Positions 30,450 to 38,520 of a DNA stretch of 64,000 nt are shown here, in pieces (the stretch's first letter is position 1; each line of letters begins with the position of its first letter). The stretch covers positions 62,001 through 126,000 of the forward strand of contig CAIQIK010000020.1 of assembly GCA_903871855.1 (NCBI GenBank), given 5' to 3'. The translations under genes and the position numbers were made by a program. The notes beneath the pieces are model-generated. The model did no database searches and was not told the DNA's origin. It saw only the letters and a list, made by a program, of their open reading frames with translations. This DNA is from an uncultured Caldisericota bacterium (GTDB lineage Bacteria > Caldisericota > Caldisericia > Cryosericales > Cryosericaceae).

Positions 30450-32875
30450 GCATCGAGAGAAAGGGTTTCCGTCACCTGACCGAAGGGTCGTATCCGGCGA
30501 CGCATGTGGTCGGCAAATCCGTTGACAAGGTTGACGGCTACGCTCTGGTCAGCGGAGCTCCAATGTACACAGACGATATCGCGGCACGCGATTTTCCAAA
30601 TCGTCTGCATGGGAAGATTCTCACCAGTCCGATCGCGAATGGTGTTATTATCTCGATCGATACCAGCGCCGCAGAAGCAATGCCTGGCGTTCGTCTAATA
30701 TTGACTTGGAAGAACACCCCGCGTACGTTCTACACGACGGCTGGACAGGGTTGGCCCGAGCCTTCACCGTACGACAACCAGATGTTCACGGAGCGCGTGC
30801 GCTTCGTGGGTGATCGTGTGGCTGCTGTCTTTGCGGACTCGAAGGACGTTGCAGAACGGGCGCTTAAGCTCATCAAGGTGAGCTTCAAGGAAGAGCCTGC
30901 TGTTCTTGATGCTGACGATGCGATGAAGCCGGGAGCTCCGATCGTGCATCCCGAAGATCCAAAGGGTGCCTATGATGCGGCGCATAACGTTGCTGCGCAC
31001 GTGGACATCAACGTTGGGGATGTCGACAAGGCACTGGCGGAATCCGAGGTGACCATCTCTGAGACGTTCCAGACGCACTATGCTCAGCACACCCCGATGG
31101 AGACGCATACAGCATTTGCTTACACGGATGACAAAGGGAAGATCGTCATCGTATCGAGCACGCAGGTCCCCTGGCACGTACGGCGCATTGTCTCAAGAGT
31201 TCTCGATCTTCCCATGAGCAAGTTGCGTGTCGTGAAGCCTCGAATCGGCGGTGGTTATGGCACCAAGCAGGAGATCCTCATTGATGACCTTGTGGCCTGT
31301 GCTGCTATCAGGACTGGGCTCCCATGCGAGATCGAGCTGACTCGCAAAGAGGAGTTCGTCTCTGCCAGAACCCGACATCCGATGAAGATCGACATGAGCA
31401 TCGGCTGTGACAAGCAGGGTCATTTCAGAGCTCTCAAGATGTACGTTCTCAGTAACACCGGGGCATATGGGAGTCACAGCCTTACGGTTATGTCCAATAC
31501 CGGCAGCAAGACGCTGCCGCTCTACAACAAGGCAACTGACGTCCGGTTCTTTGGTGATGCTGTCTATACAAACCTTCCCGTGCCGGGGGCCTATCGTGGC
31601 TACGGGGCGACACAAGGATACGCGGCTCTCGAATGTACGATCGACGATCTAGCCGCCAAACTGAATATGGACCCCATCGAGTTGCGCAAGAAGAACATGA
31701 TCAGAGTTGGGGAAGGTTCGCCGATCTTCGAGGCTCTCGGTGAAGGCCGTCAGGGCGTTGCCCAGACGATTAAGAGCAGCTCATTGCCTACCTTGGTCAA
31801 CTTGGGAGCCGAGGCAATCGGCTGGATGGAGAAGCGCGGCAAACACGTGCGCAGCGGTCACAAGGTTCGCGGCGTCGGGATGTCGATGCACATGCAGGGC
31901 TCTGGTATCCCACTGATCGATATGGCTTCTGCGTCGATCAAGCTCAACGAGGACGGAAGCTATTTCATGACCATGGGCGCCACAGACATCGGAACTGGTT
32001 CCGACACCATTCTGTCGCAGATGGCGGCTGAAGTCCTGGGGGTTACCATGGACCAGATCAGCGTTCTTTCCAGCGACACCGACCTCACACCGTTCGATGT
32101 CGGAGCGTATGCTTCTTCCACGACGTTCGTCTCAGGGGGAGCTGTCGTCAAGGCGGCCAAGGCAGTGCGCAACCAGATTTTCTCAGTTGCAGCCGAGATG
32201 CTGGGGGAGGAGCTGGATCAGCAACTCGTCATTGCAGAGCCAAAGGTCGAATGGGACAATACCCAAGCGGACCCCATCCTGTCCTTCTATCGTATGGAGG
32301 ATGGAAACGTGGTGTCGGTGCGGAGCGGAAAGAAGGTTTCCGTGTCTGGCATTGCCTATCGTGCCTATTATGAAGTCAATCAGAGACAGATTGCGACGAC
32401 GCAGTCGTTCGTGTCGCCGTACTCTCCGCCGCCCTTTGCGGCACACTTTGTGGAGATCGAAGTAGACGAGCTCACGGGGAAGGTCGAGGTTCTCAAGTAC
32501 GTGGCAGCCGTCGACTGTGGCGTGTCCATTAACCCTGACTTGGTTCGAGGGCAGATCATGGGCGCGATAGCAAATGGCATAGGGTTCGCGCTGACCGAAG
32601 AGTACCATTTCGGATCCCACGGCAACATGACCAATCCCTCGCTGTTCGATTACAAGATCCTGTCTCGCCGCGACATGCCGCCGACCGAGGTCATCGTCGT
32701 CGACAACTATGAGCCGACCGGGCCATGGGGAGCAAAATCGGTGGCGGAGATCGGCATCAACGGTGCCATCCCTGCAATCGGCAATGCAATCTTTGATGCG
32801 ACGGGGATTCGCCTTCATCGGACGCCGTACACGCCGGAGAGAGTTCTGGCGGCGTTGCGCGGCAAGAGTGTCTGA
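30446..32875 (+). CDS. Molybdenum hydroxylase large subunit (XdhA/CoxL-like, aldehyde oxidase/xanthine dehydrogenase family)
   Basis: 809 residues binding the molybdopterin cofactor. Visible motifs are KVDGYALVSGAPMYTDDI at the N-terminus, QTHYAQHTPMETH, GGYGTKQE (about 268), PGAYRGYGATQGYAALE (about 379), AADIGTGSDT-type ATDIGTGSDTILSQ, and the catalytic glutamate in GAKSVAEIGINGAIPAIGNAI (about 762). The loop GAYRGYGATQ rather than the AYRCSFR loop of CoxL excludes a true aerobic CO dehydrogenase. An N-heterocycle or aldehyde is the likelier substrate. In many relatives the Glu lies in VGE; here it is VAE. A terminator follows the gene. Confidence 0.9.
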   Translation: MSIERKGFRHLTEGSYPATHVVGKSVDKVDGYALVSGAPMYTDDIAARDFPNRLHGKILTSPIANGVIISIDTSAAEAMPGVRLILTWKNTPRTFYTTAGQGWPEPSPYDNQMFTERVRFVGDRVAAVFADSKDVAERALKLIKVSFKEEPAVLDADDAMKPGAPIVHPEDPKGAYDAAHNVAAHVDINVGDVDKALAESEVTISETFQTHYAQHTPMETHTAFAYTDDKGKIVIVSSTQVPWHVRRIVSRVLDLPMSKLRVVKPRIGGGYGTKQEILIDDLVACAAIRTGLPCEIELTRKEEFVSARTRHPMKIDMSIGCDKQGHFRALKMYVLSNTGAYGSHSLTVMSNTGSKTLPLYNKATDVRFFGDAVYTNLPVPGAYRGYGATQGYAALECTIDDLAAKLNMDPIELRKKNMIRVGEGSPIFEALGEGRQGVAQTIKSSSLPTLVNLGAEAIGWMEKRGKHVRSGHKVRGVGMSMHMQGSGIPLIDMASASIKLNEDGSYFMTMGATDIGTGSDTILSQMAAEVLGVTMDQISVLSSDTDLTPFDVGAYASSTTFVSGGAVVKAAKAVRNQIFSVAAEMLGEELDQQLVIAEPKVEWDNTQADPILSFYRMEDGNVVSVRSGKKVSVSGIAYRAYYEVNQRQIATTQSFVSPYSPPPFAAHFVEIEVDELTGKVEVLKYVAAVDCGVSINPDLVRGQIMGAIANGIGFALTEEYHFGSHGNMTNPSLFDYKILSRRDMPPTEVIVVDNYEPTGPWGAKSVAEIGINGAIPAIGNAIFDATGIRLHRTPYTPERVLAALRGKSV

Positions 32876-32900
32876 CCAAGATTCGTGGAGCAGGACGCAA

Positions 32901-32927
32901 AAGGGGTGCCCGACAAGGCACCCCTTT
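32901..32927. terminator. Bidirectional intrinsic terminator between convergent genes
   Basis: AAGGGGTGCC (32901-32910), six-base loop, GGCACCCCTT (32917-32926) form a perfect 10-bp stem. T-rich bases follow on the plus strand and TTTTGC on the minus strand, serving both the hydroxylase operon and pepT. Confidence 0.88.
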
Positions 32928-32951
32928 CTTACTGCCACAACGTTGCTCAGG

Positions 32952-34199
32952 TCACGGCGCAGTTGCTGGCCGAGCTGCAAACGCTTCCGCTATACCCACG
33001 ATGACCTGCACCGCTTTCTCCATGGACTGGATGACGATGTATTCGAGGGGGCCGTGGTAGTTGCGGCCACCAGTAAACAGGTTGGGGCAGGGAAGCCCCA
33101 TGTAGCTGAGCCGTGCACCATCAGTCCCACCACGGACAGGCTTCACGAGGGGCGCTATGCCCAGCTTCTCCATGACGCCGCGGGCGATGTCAACGAGGAT
33201 CATGTTCTGCTCGATGATCTCGCGCATGTTGTAGTAGGAATCGCGCACGCAAACCGTGACCGTGCCCTCCCCATACTTGGCGTTCAGGAAGTCGCAGATG
33301 GCATGCGCCATGCTCTTGCGCTGTTCGAAACGGTGCTTGTCGTGATCTCGGATGATGTACTTGGCTTCGGCTTTCTCGCAGATGCCCCTGATGCTGGTCA
33401 GGTGGAAGAAACCCTGGTACTTCTCAGTTGATCGAGGTGTTTCGTCGGCAGGGAAGAGCGTTGTCAGCTCAGCCGCTATGAGAGCCGCATTCTTCATGAT
33501 GCCTTTTGCGGTACCAGGGTGAATGCTTTTCCCAATGATCTCGAATTCTGCCGATGCGGCATTGAAGTTCTCGTATTCGAGGCTGCCGAGCTCGTCGCCA
33601 TCGAGGGTGTATGCGTACTTGGCGCCGAACTTCGCTACGTCGAACCGATCGACACCTTGTCCGACTTCCTCATCCGGTGTAAATGCAATCTTGATGGCGC
33701 CGTGCTTCACCTCGGGATGCGCCAGCAGGTACTCGACGGCAGTCATGATCTCTGCAATGCCTGCTTTGTCGTCAGCTCCCAGCAGAGTCGTGCCATCTGC
33801 CACGATGAAGTCCTCCCCTTTGTGCAGCAGCATGTCCGGGAAGGCGCTGGGGCTCAGAATCATGTTCTTCTCCGCGTTCAGGATGATATCGCCGCCATCA
33901 TAAGCACTGACGATACGCGGCTTTACACCCATTCCCGACGCGTCGGGAGAGGTATCCATGTGCGCGAGGAATGCAATGATCGGCACCGTCTCTGGATTCT
34001 CACAGTTGGCCGGAAGGGTCGCGGTGACGTAGCCATTCGGATCCACAGAGGAGTCCGTCAGACCAAGCGATTTCAGCTCTTTGTTGAGCTCATGGGCAAG
34101 AGCCAACTGCTTCTCGGTGCTGGGAAACGTGACCGAATTCTCGTCCGACTGAGTATCGAATGACGTGTAGTGCAGGAAACGATCCACCAAGTTGTTCAT
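32952..34199 (-). CDS. pepT: Peptidase T (tripeptide aminopeptidase)
   Basis: 415 residues, M20 metallopeptidase. It begins NLVDRFLHYTSFDTQSDENS as in PepT. Zinc-binding and catalytic motifs are LAHMDTSPDASG (His and Asp), LLGADDKAGIAEIM, FTPDEEVGQGVDRFD (catalytic Glu pair), YTLDGDELGSLEYENFNA and the C-terminal RGGTDGARLSYMGLPCPNLFTGG. It removes the N-terminal residue from tripeptides in the cytosol. The start overlaps the end of the DUF1893 gene by four bases. Confidence 0.95.
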   Translation of the reverse strand: MNNLVDRFLHYTSFDTQSDENSVTFPSTEKQLALAHELNKELKSLGLTDSSVDPNGYVTATLPANCENPETVPIIAFLAHMDTSPDASGMGVKPRIVSAYDGGDIILNAEKNMILSPSAFPDMLLHKGEDFIVADGTTLLGADDKAGIAEIMTAVEYLLAHPEVKHGAIKIAFTPDEEVGQGVDRFDVAKFGAKYAYTLDGDELGSLEYENFNAASAEFEIIGKSIHPGTAKGIMKNAALIAAELTTLFPADETPRSTEKYQGFFHLTSIRGICEKAEAKYIIRDHDKHRFEQRKSMAHAICDFLNAKYGEGTVTVCVRDSYYNMREIIEQNMILVDIARGVMEKLGIAPLVKPVRGGTDGARLSYMGLPCPNLFTGGRNYHGPLEYIVIQSMEKAVQVIVGIAEAFAARPATAP

Positions 34200-34663
34200 G
34201 TACTCCCCTTTCTGGGCGCATGGTTGCGTCCTGCATCTGATAGTGTCTGACTTGCTTGTTTGAGGGTTTCCAGCGCGACAAGTGGTTCATCGATACCGCT
34301 TACCGCTGCCTCCATCGGGCATGGCCCCGTGCCTGTCCGATTGAGCACATCCAGGATGACGGCATCACACGCGAAAGGAATACCGGCCGTGCGCAGAACG
34401 TCCTGTGCGCCAGTGCTCATCGTCAGGGCGAATACCGATCGAGGATGCACCAGAGTGAGGAGGAGTGCAGCCGCCCGCCCCACCAGTTTGTCGCCCCAGT
34501 CCAAGGGACCGTGACTGACGACACGTTCCTTCTCGACTGCCACGACGAGCGCACTTATTCCTCTACTGGTCGACTGACATACGAGAACCCCGCGGTCAGC
34601 CGCACAGAGGGTCGCATCTCCCAACCTGATCGCTGTCTGTACAAGTTGTTCGTTTTCCGTCAT
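34196..34663 (-). CDS. DUF1893-family protein
   Basis: 155 residues with the DUF1893 pattern: AIRLGDATLCAADRGVLVCQSTSRGISALV, WGDKLVGRAAALLLTLVHPRSVFALTMSTGAQDVLRTAGIPFACDAV and the ending VLNRTGTGPCPMEAAVSGIDEP. This family has a cytidine-deaminase-like architecture without a known reaction. The stop/start overlap with pepT suggests a shared transcript. No signal peptide or membrane segment. Confidence 0.82.
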   Translation of the reverse strand: MTENEQLVQTAIRLGDATLCAADRGVLVCQSTSRGISALVVAVEKERVVSHGPLDWGDKLVGRAAALLLTLVHPRSVFALTMSTGAQDVLRTAGIPFACDAVILDVLNRTGTGPCPMEAAVSGIDEPLVALETLKQASQTLSDAGRNHAPRKGST

Positions 34664-34741
34664 GAACCCCTCATTCCGCCGCCTCGGGAGCGGCAGTGTT
34701 CATTGTATCCGAAACCCTTCAGTCGTACAGCCTAATCCGTC

Positions 34742-34828
34742 ACTCCCCCGAGGGCGGGAGTCCATGCGTGTGTCTCAGCCTGAATTCCCGCACAGGCCTT
34801 TTTCTATCGTTCCCGCGCAGGCGGGCAT
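34742..34828. repeat. REP-like palindromic repeat cluster (left flank of the AbiE module)
   Basis: ACTCCC (34742-34747) and GGGAGT (34756-34761) form one palindrome, and CCCGC (34812-34816) / GCGGG (34821-34825) a second. A half unit GAATTCCCGCAC lies between. They are variants of the widespread GGATTCCCGCC-type element, and the same element occurs intact at 36661. They lie in the 205-bp gap after the DUF1893 gene. Confidence 0.6.
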
Positions 34829-34868
34829 TCATGCTGTCTCGGACCTGCGCATCTCTGCAATGCTGCCA

Positions 34869-35798
34869 TCAGCCATTATTGTCGTTGGCGAGTTCGGAGA
34901 TCCACGTTTGAGATACTGGGTCCCAATACGCGTCTTCAGCGCGTTCTTGGCAGATAGGATCAAGAAACCGGATGATGGCATGCATGACATCAATAAAATC
35001 CTTCGGGGCGACAAGGCCAGTGCGAGCAAGCCAAGCTTGCCATGCGTGTTGACGATCAATTGAAGATGAGAAGGTATCATCGAAGATAGTCACTCGGCGA
35101 GACAGAGACGTGCCGCGGTATCCGAATGTAGAATTCACAGCGAACTGAAGGGGGGCTATCAAGAAACTCTTGTGCTGTGCGAGGTACCACACATCATAGA
35201 AGTCTTTGTGTCGGGAATTGTTTAACCCGAGGTGCACCATGGCCTCGAATTTTTCGGAGACCGCATAGTCCAGAGAGTAGACGCGCATGCGAGGCGCTGG
35301 GATATCGCCAAGCAGAACGGGAAAATCGATCATCTCGTCGGTGTGGAAGGAACTGCCAAAGGCGATGTCTACGGAGACGGGCAAAACTGCAACACCAAGA
35401 CGTCCCGTTATCTTGAGTCTGGCCCCCACATGCTCGGCATCCGCCCTGATTGGACTGTTACTAACACTATCTCCGTCAAATAGGACTCCGTCTTCGGGGC
35501 AGGGCAGAGCTGCCACCCGAGCCAATGCTGTCGCTATCTCATCGGGTCGGTTGGCAAGTTCGTATCCCAGGAAGTCAATATCAACGGTGGCTCTCGGTGC
35601 CGGCAGTCCATAGGCAACCAGGAGTAAGCCTCCTTTGAGGTACAAACGCTCGCCGAGTTCCGACTGTGCAATCCGGAACAGGAGACGCTCCTGGAAGTAG
35701 CGTCTCAGAAGAGCGTTGTAGTTTTCTCCGTGAGAACGTGCGACGTTCAGAAGTCTGTCCCGGATGGATTCCGGGATGTTGAGTAGGGCTTTCCGCAT
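34869..35798 (-). CDS. AbiEii-type nucleotidyltransferase toxin
   Basis: 309 residues. It contains the DUF1814/AbiEii pattern: LYLKGGLLLVAYGLPAPRATVDIDFLGYE (the nucleotidyltransferase metal Asp pair in T-DIDF), PVSVDIAFG, then YAVSEKFEAMVHLGLNNSRHKDFYDVWYLA, which is the second family signature. In AbiE type IV systems this protein is the GTP-binding nucleotidyltransferase toxin that can arrest growth and block phages. It is preceded by its antitoxin gene with a four-base gap. All core residues look intact. Confidence 0.9.
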   Translation of the reverse strand: MRKALLNIPESIRDRLLNVARSHGENYNALLRRYFQERLLFRIAQSELGERLYLKGGLLLVAYGLPAPRATVDIDFLGYELANRPDEIATALARVAALPCPEDGVLFDGDSVSNSPIRADAEHVGARLKITGRLGVAVLPVSVDIAFGSSFHTDEMIDFPVLLGDIPAPRMRVYSLDYAVSEKFEAMVHLGLNNSRHKDFYDVWYLAQHKSFLIAPLQFAVNSTFGYRGTSLSRRVTIFDDTFSSSIDRQHAWQAWLARTGLVAPKDFIDVMHAIIRFLDPICQERAEDAYWDPVSQTWISELANDNNG

Positions 35799-35802
35799 GT
35801 CG

Positions 35803-36423
35803 CTATTCCGTCAGGAGAGCTCTGAGGTAGGGCTTGACGACTGAGGTCACCCTGCAGACGGCAGCCATTTCATCGAGCCTGGCAGAATTGAACCTGCGAG
35901 ACTGAACATACGTTTTGAGCGCTTCGAGCGCGAGGTTCTCGCCCATGGACCGGCGGAGCCTGAAGCAGTCGCAGACCGCCTTCTCAGGTGAGTAGATCCG
36001 GAAGTGCCCCGCGCCCGCCCTCACACGCTCGATACCGGGCGCATAGAACCGCTCCGAGAAACGAAAGGCTTTGACTGGTGGAAACGACATGCGTGCCGGC
36101 GTCATGTTGCGAGGCAACGCAATCGCAACGTGTGGCGGGTTGAATGTCGTGAGATCGTAGTAGCTGAGGGCGGAGTATAGGCAGATGACGGCTGACGGCA
36201 TGACTGTGCACACATCGACGAAGTCCTCCCACGCTCCCGCGGTTGCGCCAGACGATGTGAGCTTGTAGAGTCCGGGCTTCACCTTGTGGGCTGTGCCTTC
36301 GGCGACCAGACTTCTCAGTGTACGCGCCTGAATATGATACTTGCTCAGTGTGGACCCATGTACATACCCATGTCCAGCAAAACTTGCTTTCTTTATCTGC
36401 TTGTCCGTATCTCTCTTGTTCAT
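35803..36423 (-). CDS. AbiEi-type antitoxin and transcriptional regulator
   Basis: 206 residues with an N-terminal winged-helix region (HGSTLSKYHIQARTLRSLVAEGTAHKVKPGLYKL) and the C-terminal AbiEi domain (VCLYSALSYYDLTTFNPPHVAIALPRN..., YSPEKAVCDCFRLRR...EALKTYVQSRRFN). The family represses its own operon and offsets the toxin. GAGGTAATAT precedes the start at 36423. Inverted repeats around its promoter (36467-36507) fit autoregulation. Confidence 0.9.
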   Translation of the reverse strand: MNKRDTDKQIKKASFAGHGYVHGSTLSKYHIQARTLRSLVAEGTAHKVKPGLYKLTSSGATAGAWEDFVDVCTVMPSAVICLYSALSYYDLTTFNPPHVAIALPRNMTPARMSFPPVKAFRFSERFYAPGIERVRAGAGHFRIYSPEKAVCDCFRLRRSMGENLALEALKTYVQSRRFNSARLDEMAAVCRVTSVVKPYLRALLTE

Positions 36424-36466
36424 ATATTACCTCAGTCAGAGCCAAGTGGAGTGAAAACACATCAAC

Positions 36467-36507
36467 TGACATTGAGTATGTAGCATTCAAACAGGATGTC
36501 AATGACA
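36467..36507 (-). promoter_or_regulatory. Promoter and candidate operator of the AbiE module
   Basis: On the minus strand TTGACA (36502-36497) and CATACT (36480-36475) are 16 bp apart. Imperfect inverted repeats TGACATTGA (36467-36475) and TCAATGACA (36499-36507) bracket both hexamers. Known AbiEi antitoxins bind inverted repeats over their own promoter, which matches this layout; binding here is inferred. Confidence 0.55.
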
Positions 36508-36660
36508 GCGCATCGACTCATCCAACTTAGAGGTGAAGGATACAGAATACTGCTGGTCCTTGGGATGAGAAAGGAGCAGTAGGAGAAGTAACACTCTCGC
36601 GACGAATCCGTTTTCTCCGAGACTGTTACGCTTCACTGTACCCTTCAACAAAAGGACTGG

Positions 36661-36680
36661 ATTCCCGCCTGCGCGGGAAT
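36661..36680. repeat. REP-like palindrome (right flank of the AbiE module)
   Basis: ATTCCCGC, loop CTGC, GCGGGAAT: a perfect 8-bp stem, with the flanks GG and GACGG of the widespread GGATTCCCGCC...GGGAATGACGG element. It lies in the ~415-bp gap (36424-36838), which otherwise holds the AbiE promoter and the exporter promoter. Confidence 0.7.
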
Positions 36681-36723
36681 GACGGAGGCAGGGTAATTCA
36701 CGTGTATTCTTGTGTGAGTTGAC

Positions 36724-36789
36724 ACGACCAACGGATGAATGGTCGTAGTCACCGTTTGCGAGTTGACGCTGCATTCTCTCGCGTATACT
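36724..36789 (+). promoter_or_regulatory. Inverted repeat and promoter upstream of the metal exporter gene
   Basis: ACGACCA (36724-36730) and TGGTCGT (36740-36746) are perfect complements. TTGACG (36763-36768) and TATACT (36784-36789) follow with a short 15-bp spacer. The Fur-family gene in the same operon is a candidate binder of the repeat, but the sequence does not match a classical Fur box. Confidence 0.45.
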
Positions 36790-36838
36790 GGTGATTGTCT
36801 TGTTGCAAGTCATTTGCAGGTAGAGAGGCAACTAATCT

Positions 36839-37759
36839 GTGGTGAATGTCATTCTGGATGCTCTCAAGGATACGCTCAACATGGCGCCAATTCTGTTCGG
36901 GGTCTACCTGGTACTGGAATACGTCGAGGCGAAGTGGCAGCAGCGAATCGTCGATGCTGTCGAACGAGCGGGGCACGTTGGGCCTGTTGTCGCAGCAGCG
37001 GGGGGCGCTATCCCTCAGTGTGGTTTCTCGGTCATGGCAAGCGCATTGTATACGCAACGACTTCTCACCATGGGCACGATCGTCGCCGTGTACCTTGCCA
37101 CATCTGACGAAGCACTGCCTATCCTTTTGTCGAAGCCGGACAAGGCGTATATTGTGCTTCCTCTTGTCGGCATCAAGGTTCTGCTTGCTGTCGCAGGAGG
37201 ATATCTTGTTGACGCTCTGATGCGTACTGAAAATCGCAGACGCACACAGGAATGCCGGGACCGTCAGAAAGCCCAACAAGAGGCAGTGAGAATCGGTGAG
37301 CAGAGCTGTTCCTGTGATGGTACTCGCGCATCATGCACGTACGAGGAGACTGGCAGCATTGACTGGAAGGAAATCCTGTGGTCTGCAACGAAGCGGACGG
37401 CTCAGATTATCCTATTTGTTCTGGTCACTTCGCTCATCATTGGACTACTGATCCATCGCGTCGGCCAGGAGAACCTGTCGCGTTTGTTCTTGAACCACAC
37501 GATCTTCCAGCCCGTTCTGGCCGCACTCACAGGGCTCGTACCAAATTGTGCTGCCAGCGTAGCGATCACCGAGCTATACATCGCCGGTACCATCAGTTTT
37601 GGATCGACGGTAGCTGGTCTTGGTGCTGCCGGAGGCATGGGACTCATTGTCCTCTTTCGTGAGAATCACGACACAAAGAACACGCTGAAAGTTGTTGCCT
37701 GGCTGCTCGGTATCAGTATCGCTGCCGGCATCCTCATACAGTCCTTGTCAGGGAAGTGA
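36839..37759 (+). CDS. Putative heavy-metal exporter / manganese transporter, 10-TM ArsP_2-like family
   Basis: 306 residues with two similar membrane halves. The first half has APILFGVYLVLEYVE, the motif GGAIPQCGFSVMASALYTQRLLTMGTIVAVYLATSDEALPILLS and a TM. A His/Cys-rich cytosolic loop follows (SCSCDGTRASC). The second half has VLAALTGLVPNCAASVAITELYIAGTISFGSTVAGLGAAGGMG. The repeated P-x-C motifs (IPQCG, VPNCA) may bind metal. The start is GTG 36839 or 36842. A Fur-family regulator gene follows directly, supporting metal transport; the metal is unknown. Confidence 0.8.
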   Translation: MVNVILDALKDTLNMAPILFGVYLVLEYVEAKWQQRIVDAVERAGHVGPVVAAAGGAIPQCGFSVMASALYTQRLLTMGTIVAVYLATSDEALPILLSKPDKAYIVLPLVGIKVLLAVAGGYLVDALMRTENRRRTQECRDRQKAQQEAVRIGEQSCSCDGTRASCTYEETGSIDWKEILWSATKRTAQIILFVLVTSLIIGLLIHRVGQENLSRLFLNHTIFQPVLAALTGLVPNCAASVAITELYIAGTISFGSTVAGLGAAGGMGLIVLFRENHDTKNTLKVVAWLLGISIAAGILIQSLSGK

Positions 37760-37763
37760 CGTC

Positions 37764-38213
37764 ATGGACTCGGCGGGCAGGTGTCAGCTTTCTGGACAGA
37801 TGAAAGGATTCCGGATGACCAGGGATCGTCGCATCATTCTCCACGTTTTGGGCGAAGCGAGTATTCCACTGACAGCCGAAGACATCCTCGAAAGGGTGAA
37901 TGCATCCCAGCCGGGCATGGCACTCTCTACCGTTTATCGTACCCTCGATGAACTCATCAGCCGCAGCAGTGTGCAACGGACGCTGCTGAGCAATGACGGC
38001 CATGCATTCTTTGAGCTGATGGGAAGTGTCCATCGGCACTACATGGTCTGTCTCGGGTGTCATCGCATGTTTCCATTCAGCAGCTGTCCTGTAGGCGACT
38101 TTGCAGATAGCGCAGCTGAAGAGCTGAATTTTGAGGTAACCGATCACAGCCTCGTCTTGTATGGGTATTGCCGTCATTGCCGTTTAGGACGACAGTCTCA
38201 GGGATCGGAGTAG
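37764..38213 (+). CDS. Fur-family metal-responsive regulator
   Basis: About 149 residues. Winged-helix part: MTRDRRIILHVLGEASIPLTAEDILERVNASQPGMALSTVYRTLDELISR, with the A-STVYR recognition helix of Fur proteins. The metal domain has HRHYMVCLGCHRMFPFSSCP and a second pair CRHC near the end, which forms the structural zinc site. Whether it belongs to the Fur, Zur, PerR or Mur branch is undecided. It starts four bases after the exporter gene. Confidence 0.88.
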   Translation: MDSAGRCQLSGQMKGFRMTRDRRIILHVLGEASIPLTAEDILERVNASQPGMALSTVYRTLDELISRSSVQRTLLSNDGHAFFELMGSVHRHYMVCLGCHRMFPFSSCPVGDFADSAAEELNFEVTDHSLVLYGYCRHCRLGRQSQGSE

Positions 38214-38217
38214 AGAG

Positions 38218-38454
38218 TCAGCCGAGTTGCTCAGCGACGTCGGCCAATTGGTTGCGAATGGAGATATGCTGCGGGCACTTTTCCTCGCATGCTCCGCAGC
38301 GAACGCAGCTGTCAGGTGACGATCCTTCGCTTATCATGTGGTTGTATCTCTTGTGTCCCCATGTCCACATTACATTCTTGGTACAGAAGAAGTCCGTCCA
38401 GAATAGATCTAGGTGAAGCAAAACAGAGCTATCTTGCGTTTGGTCAGATGACAT
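38218..38454 (-). pseudogene. 3' remnant of a [4Fe-4S] aldo/keto reductase
   Basis: The last ~45 residues (HKRYNHMISEGSSPDSCVRCGACEEKCPQHISIRNQLADVAEQL) are the typical C-terminal ferredoxin-like tail of prokaryotic aldo/keto reductases, with CVRCGACEEKCPQ. The rest of a ~370-residue reductase is missing, and the upstream DNA is AT-rich island sequence. The gene appears to have been cut by insertion or deletion at the island border, near 38455-38500. Confidence 0.7.
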
Positions 38455-38520
38455 CTTGCTTTTCTCGCGATAGCCCTGACTCAGTCACACCACAACCCAA
38501 AGGTAGATTCGAAAACACGC

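Noticed and set aside
30446-32875. Aerobic CO dehydrogenase large subunit
   Set aside because: The AYRCSFR active-site loop of CoxL is absent; the loop reads AYRGYGATQ as in other molybdenum hydroxylases.
34242-34290. Alternative start region of pepT
   Set aside because: Longer frames extend into the DUF1893 gene; the N-terminus MNNLVDRFLHYTSFDTQ fits PepT directly.
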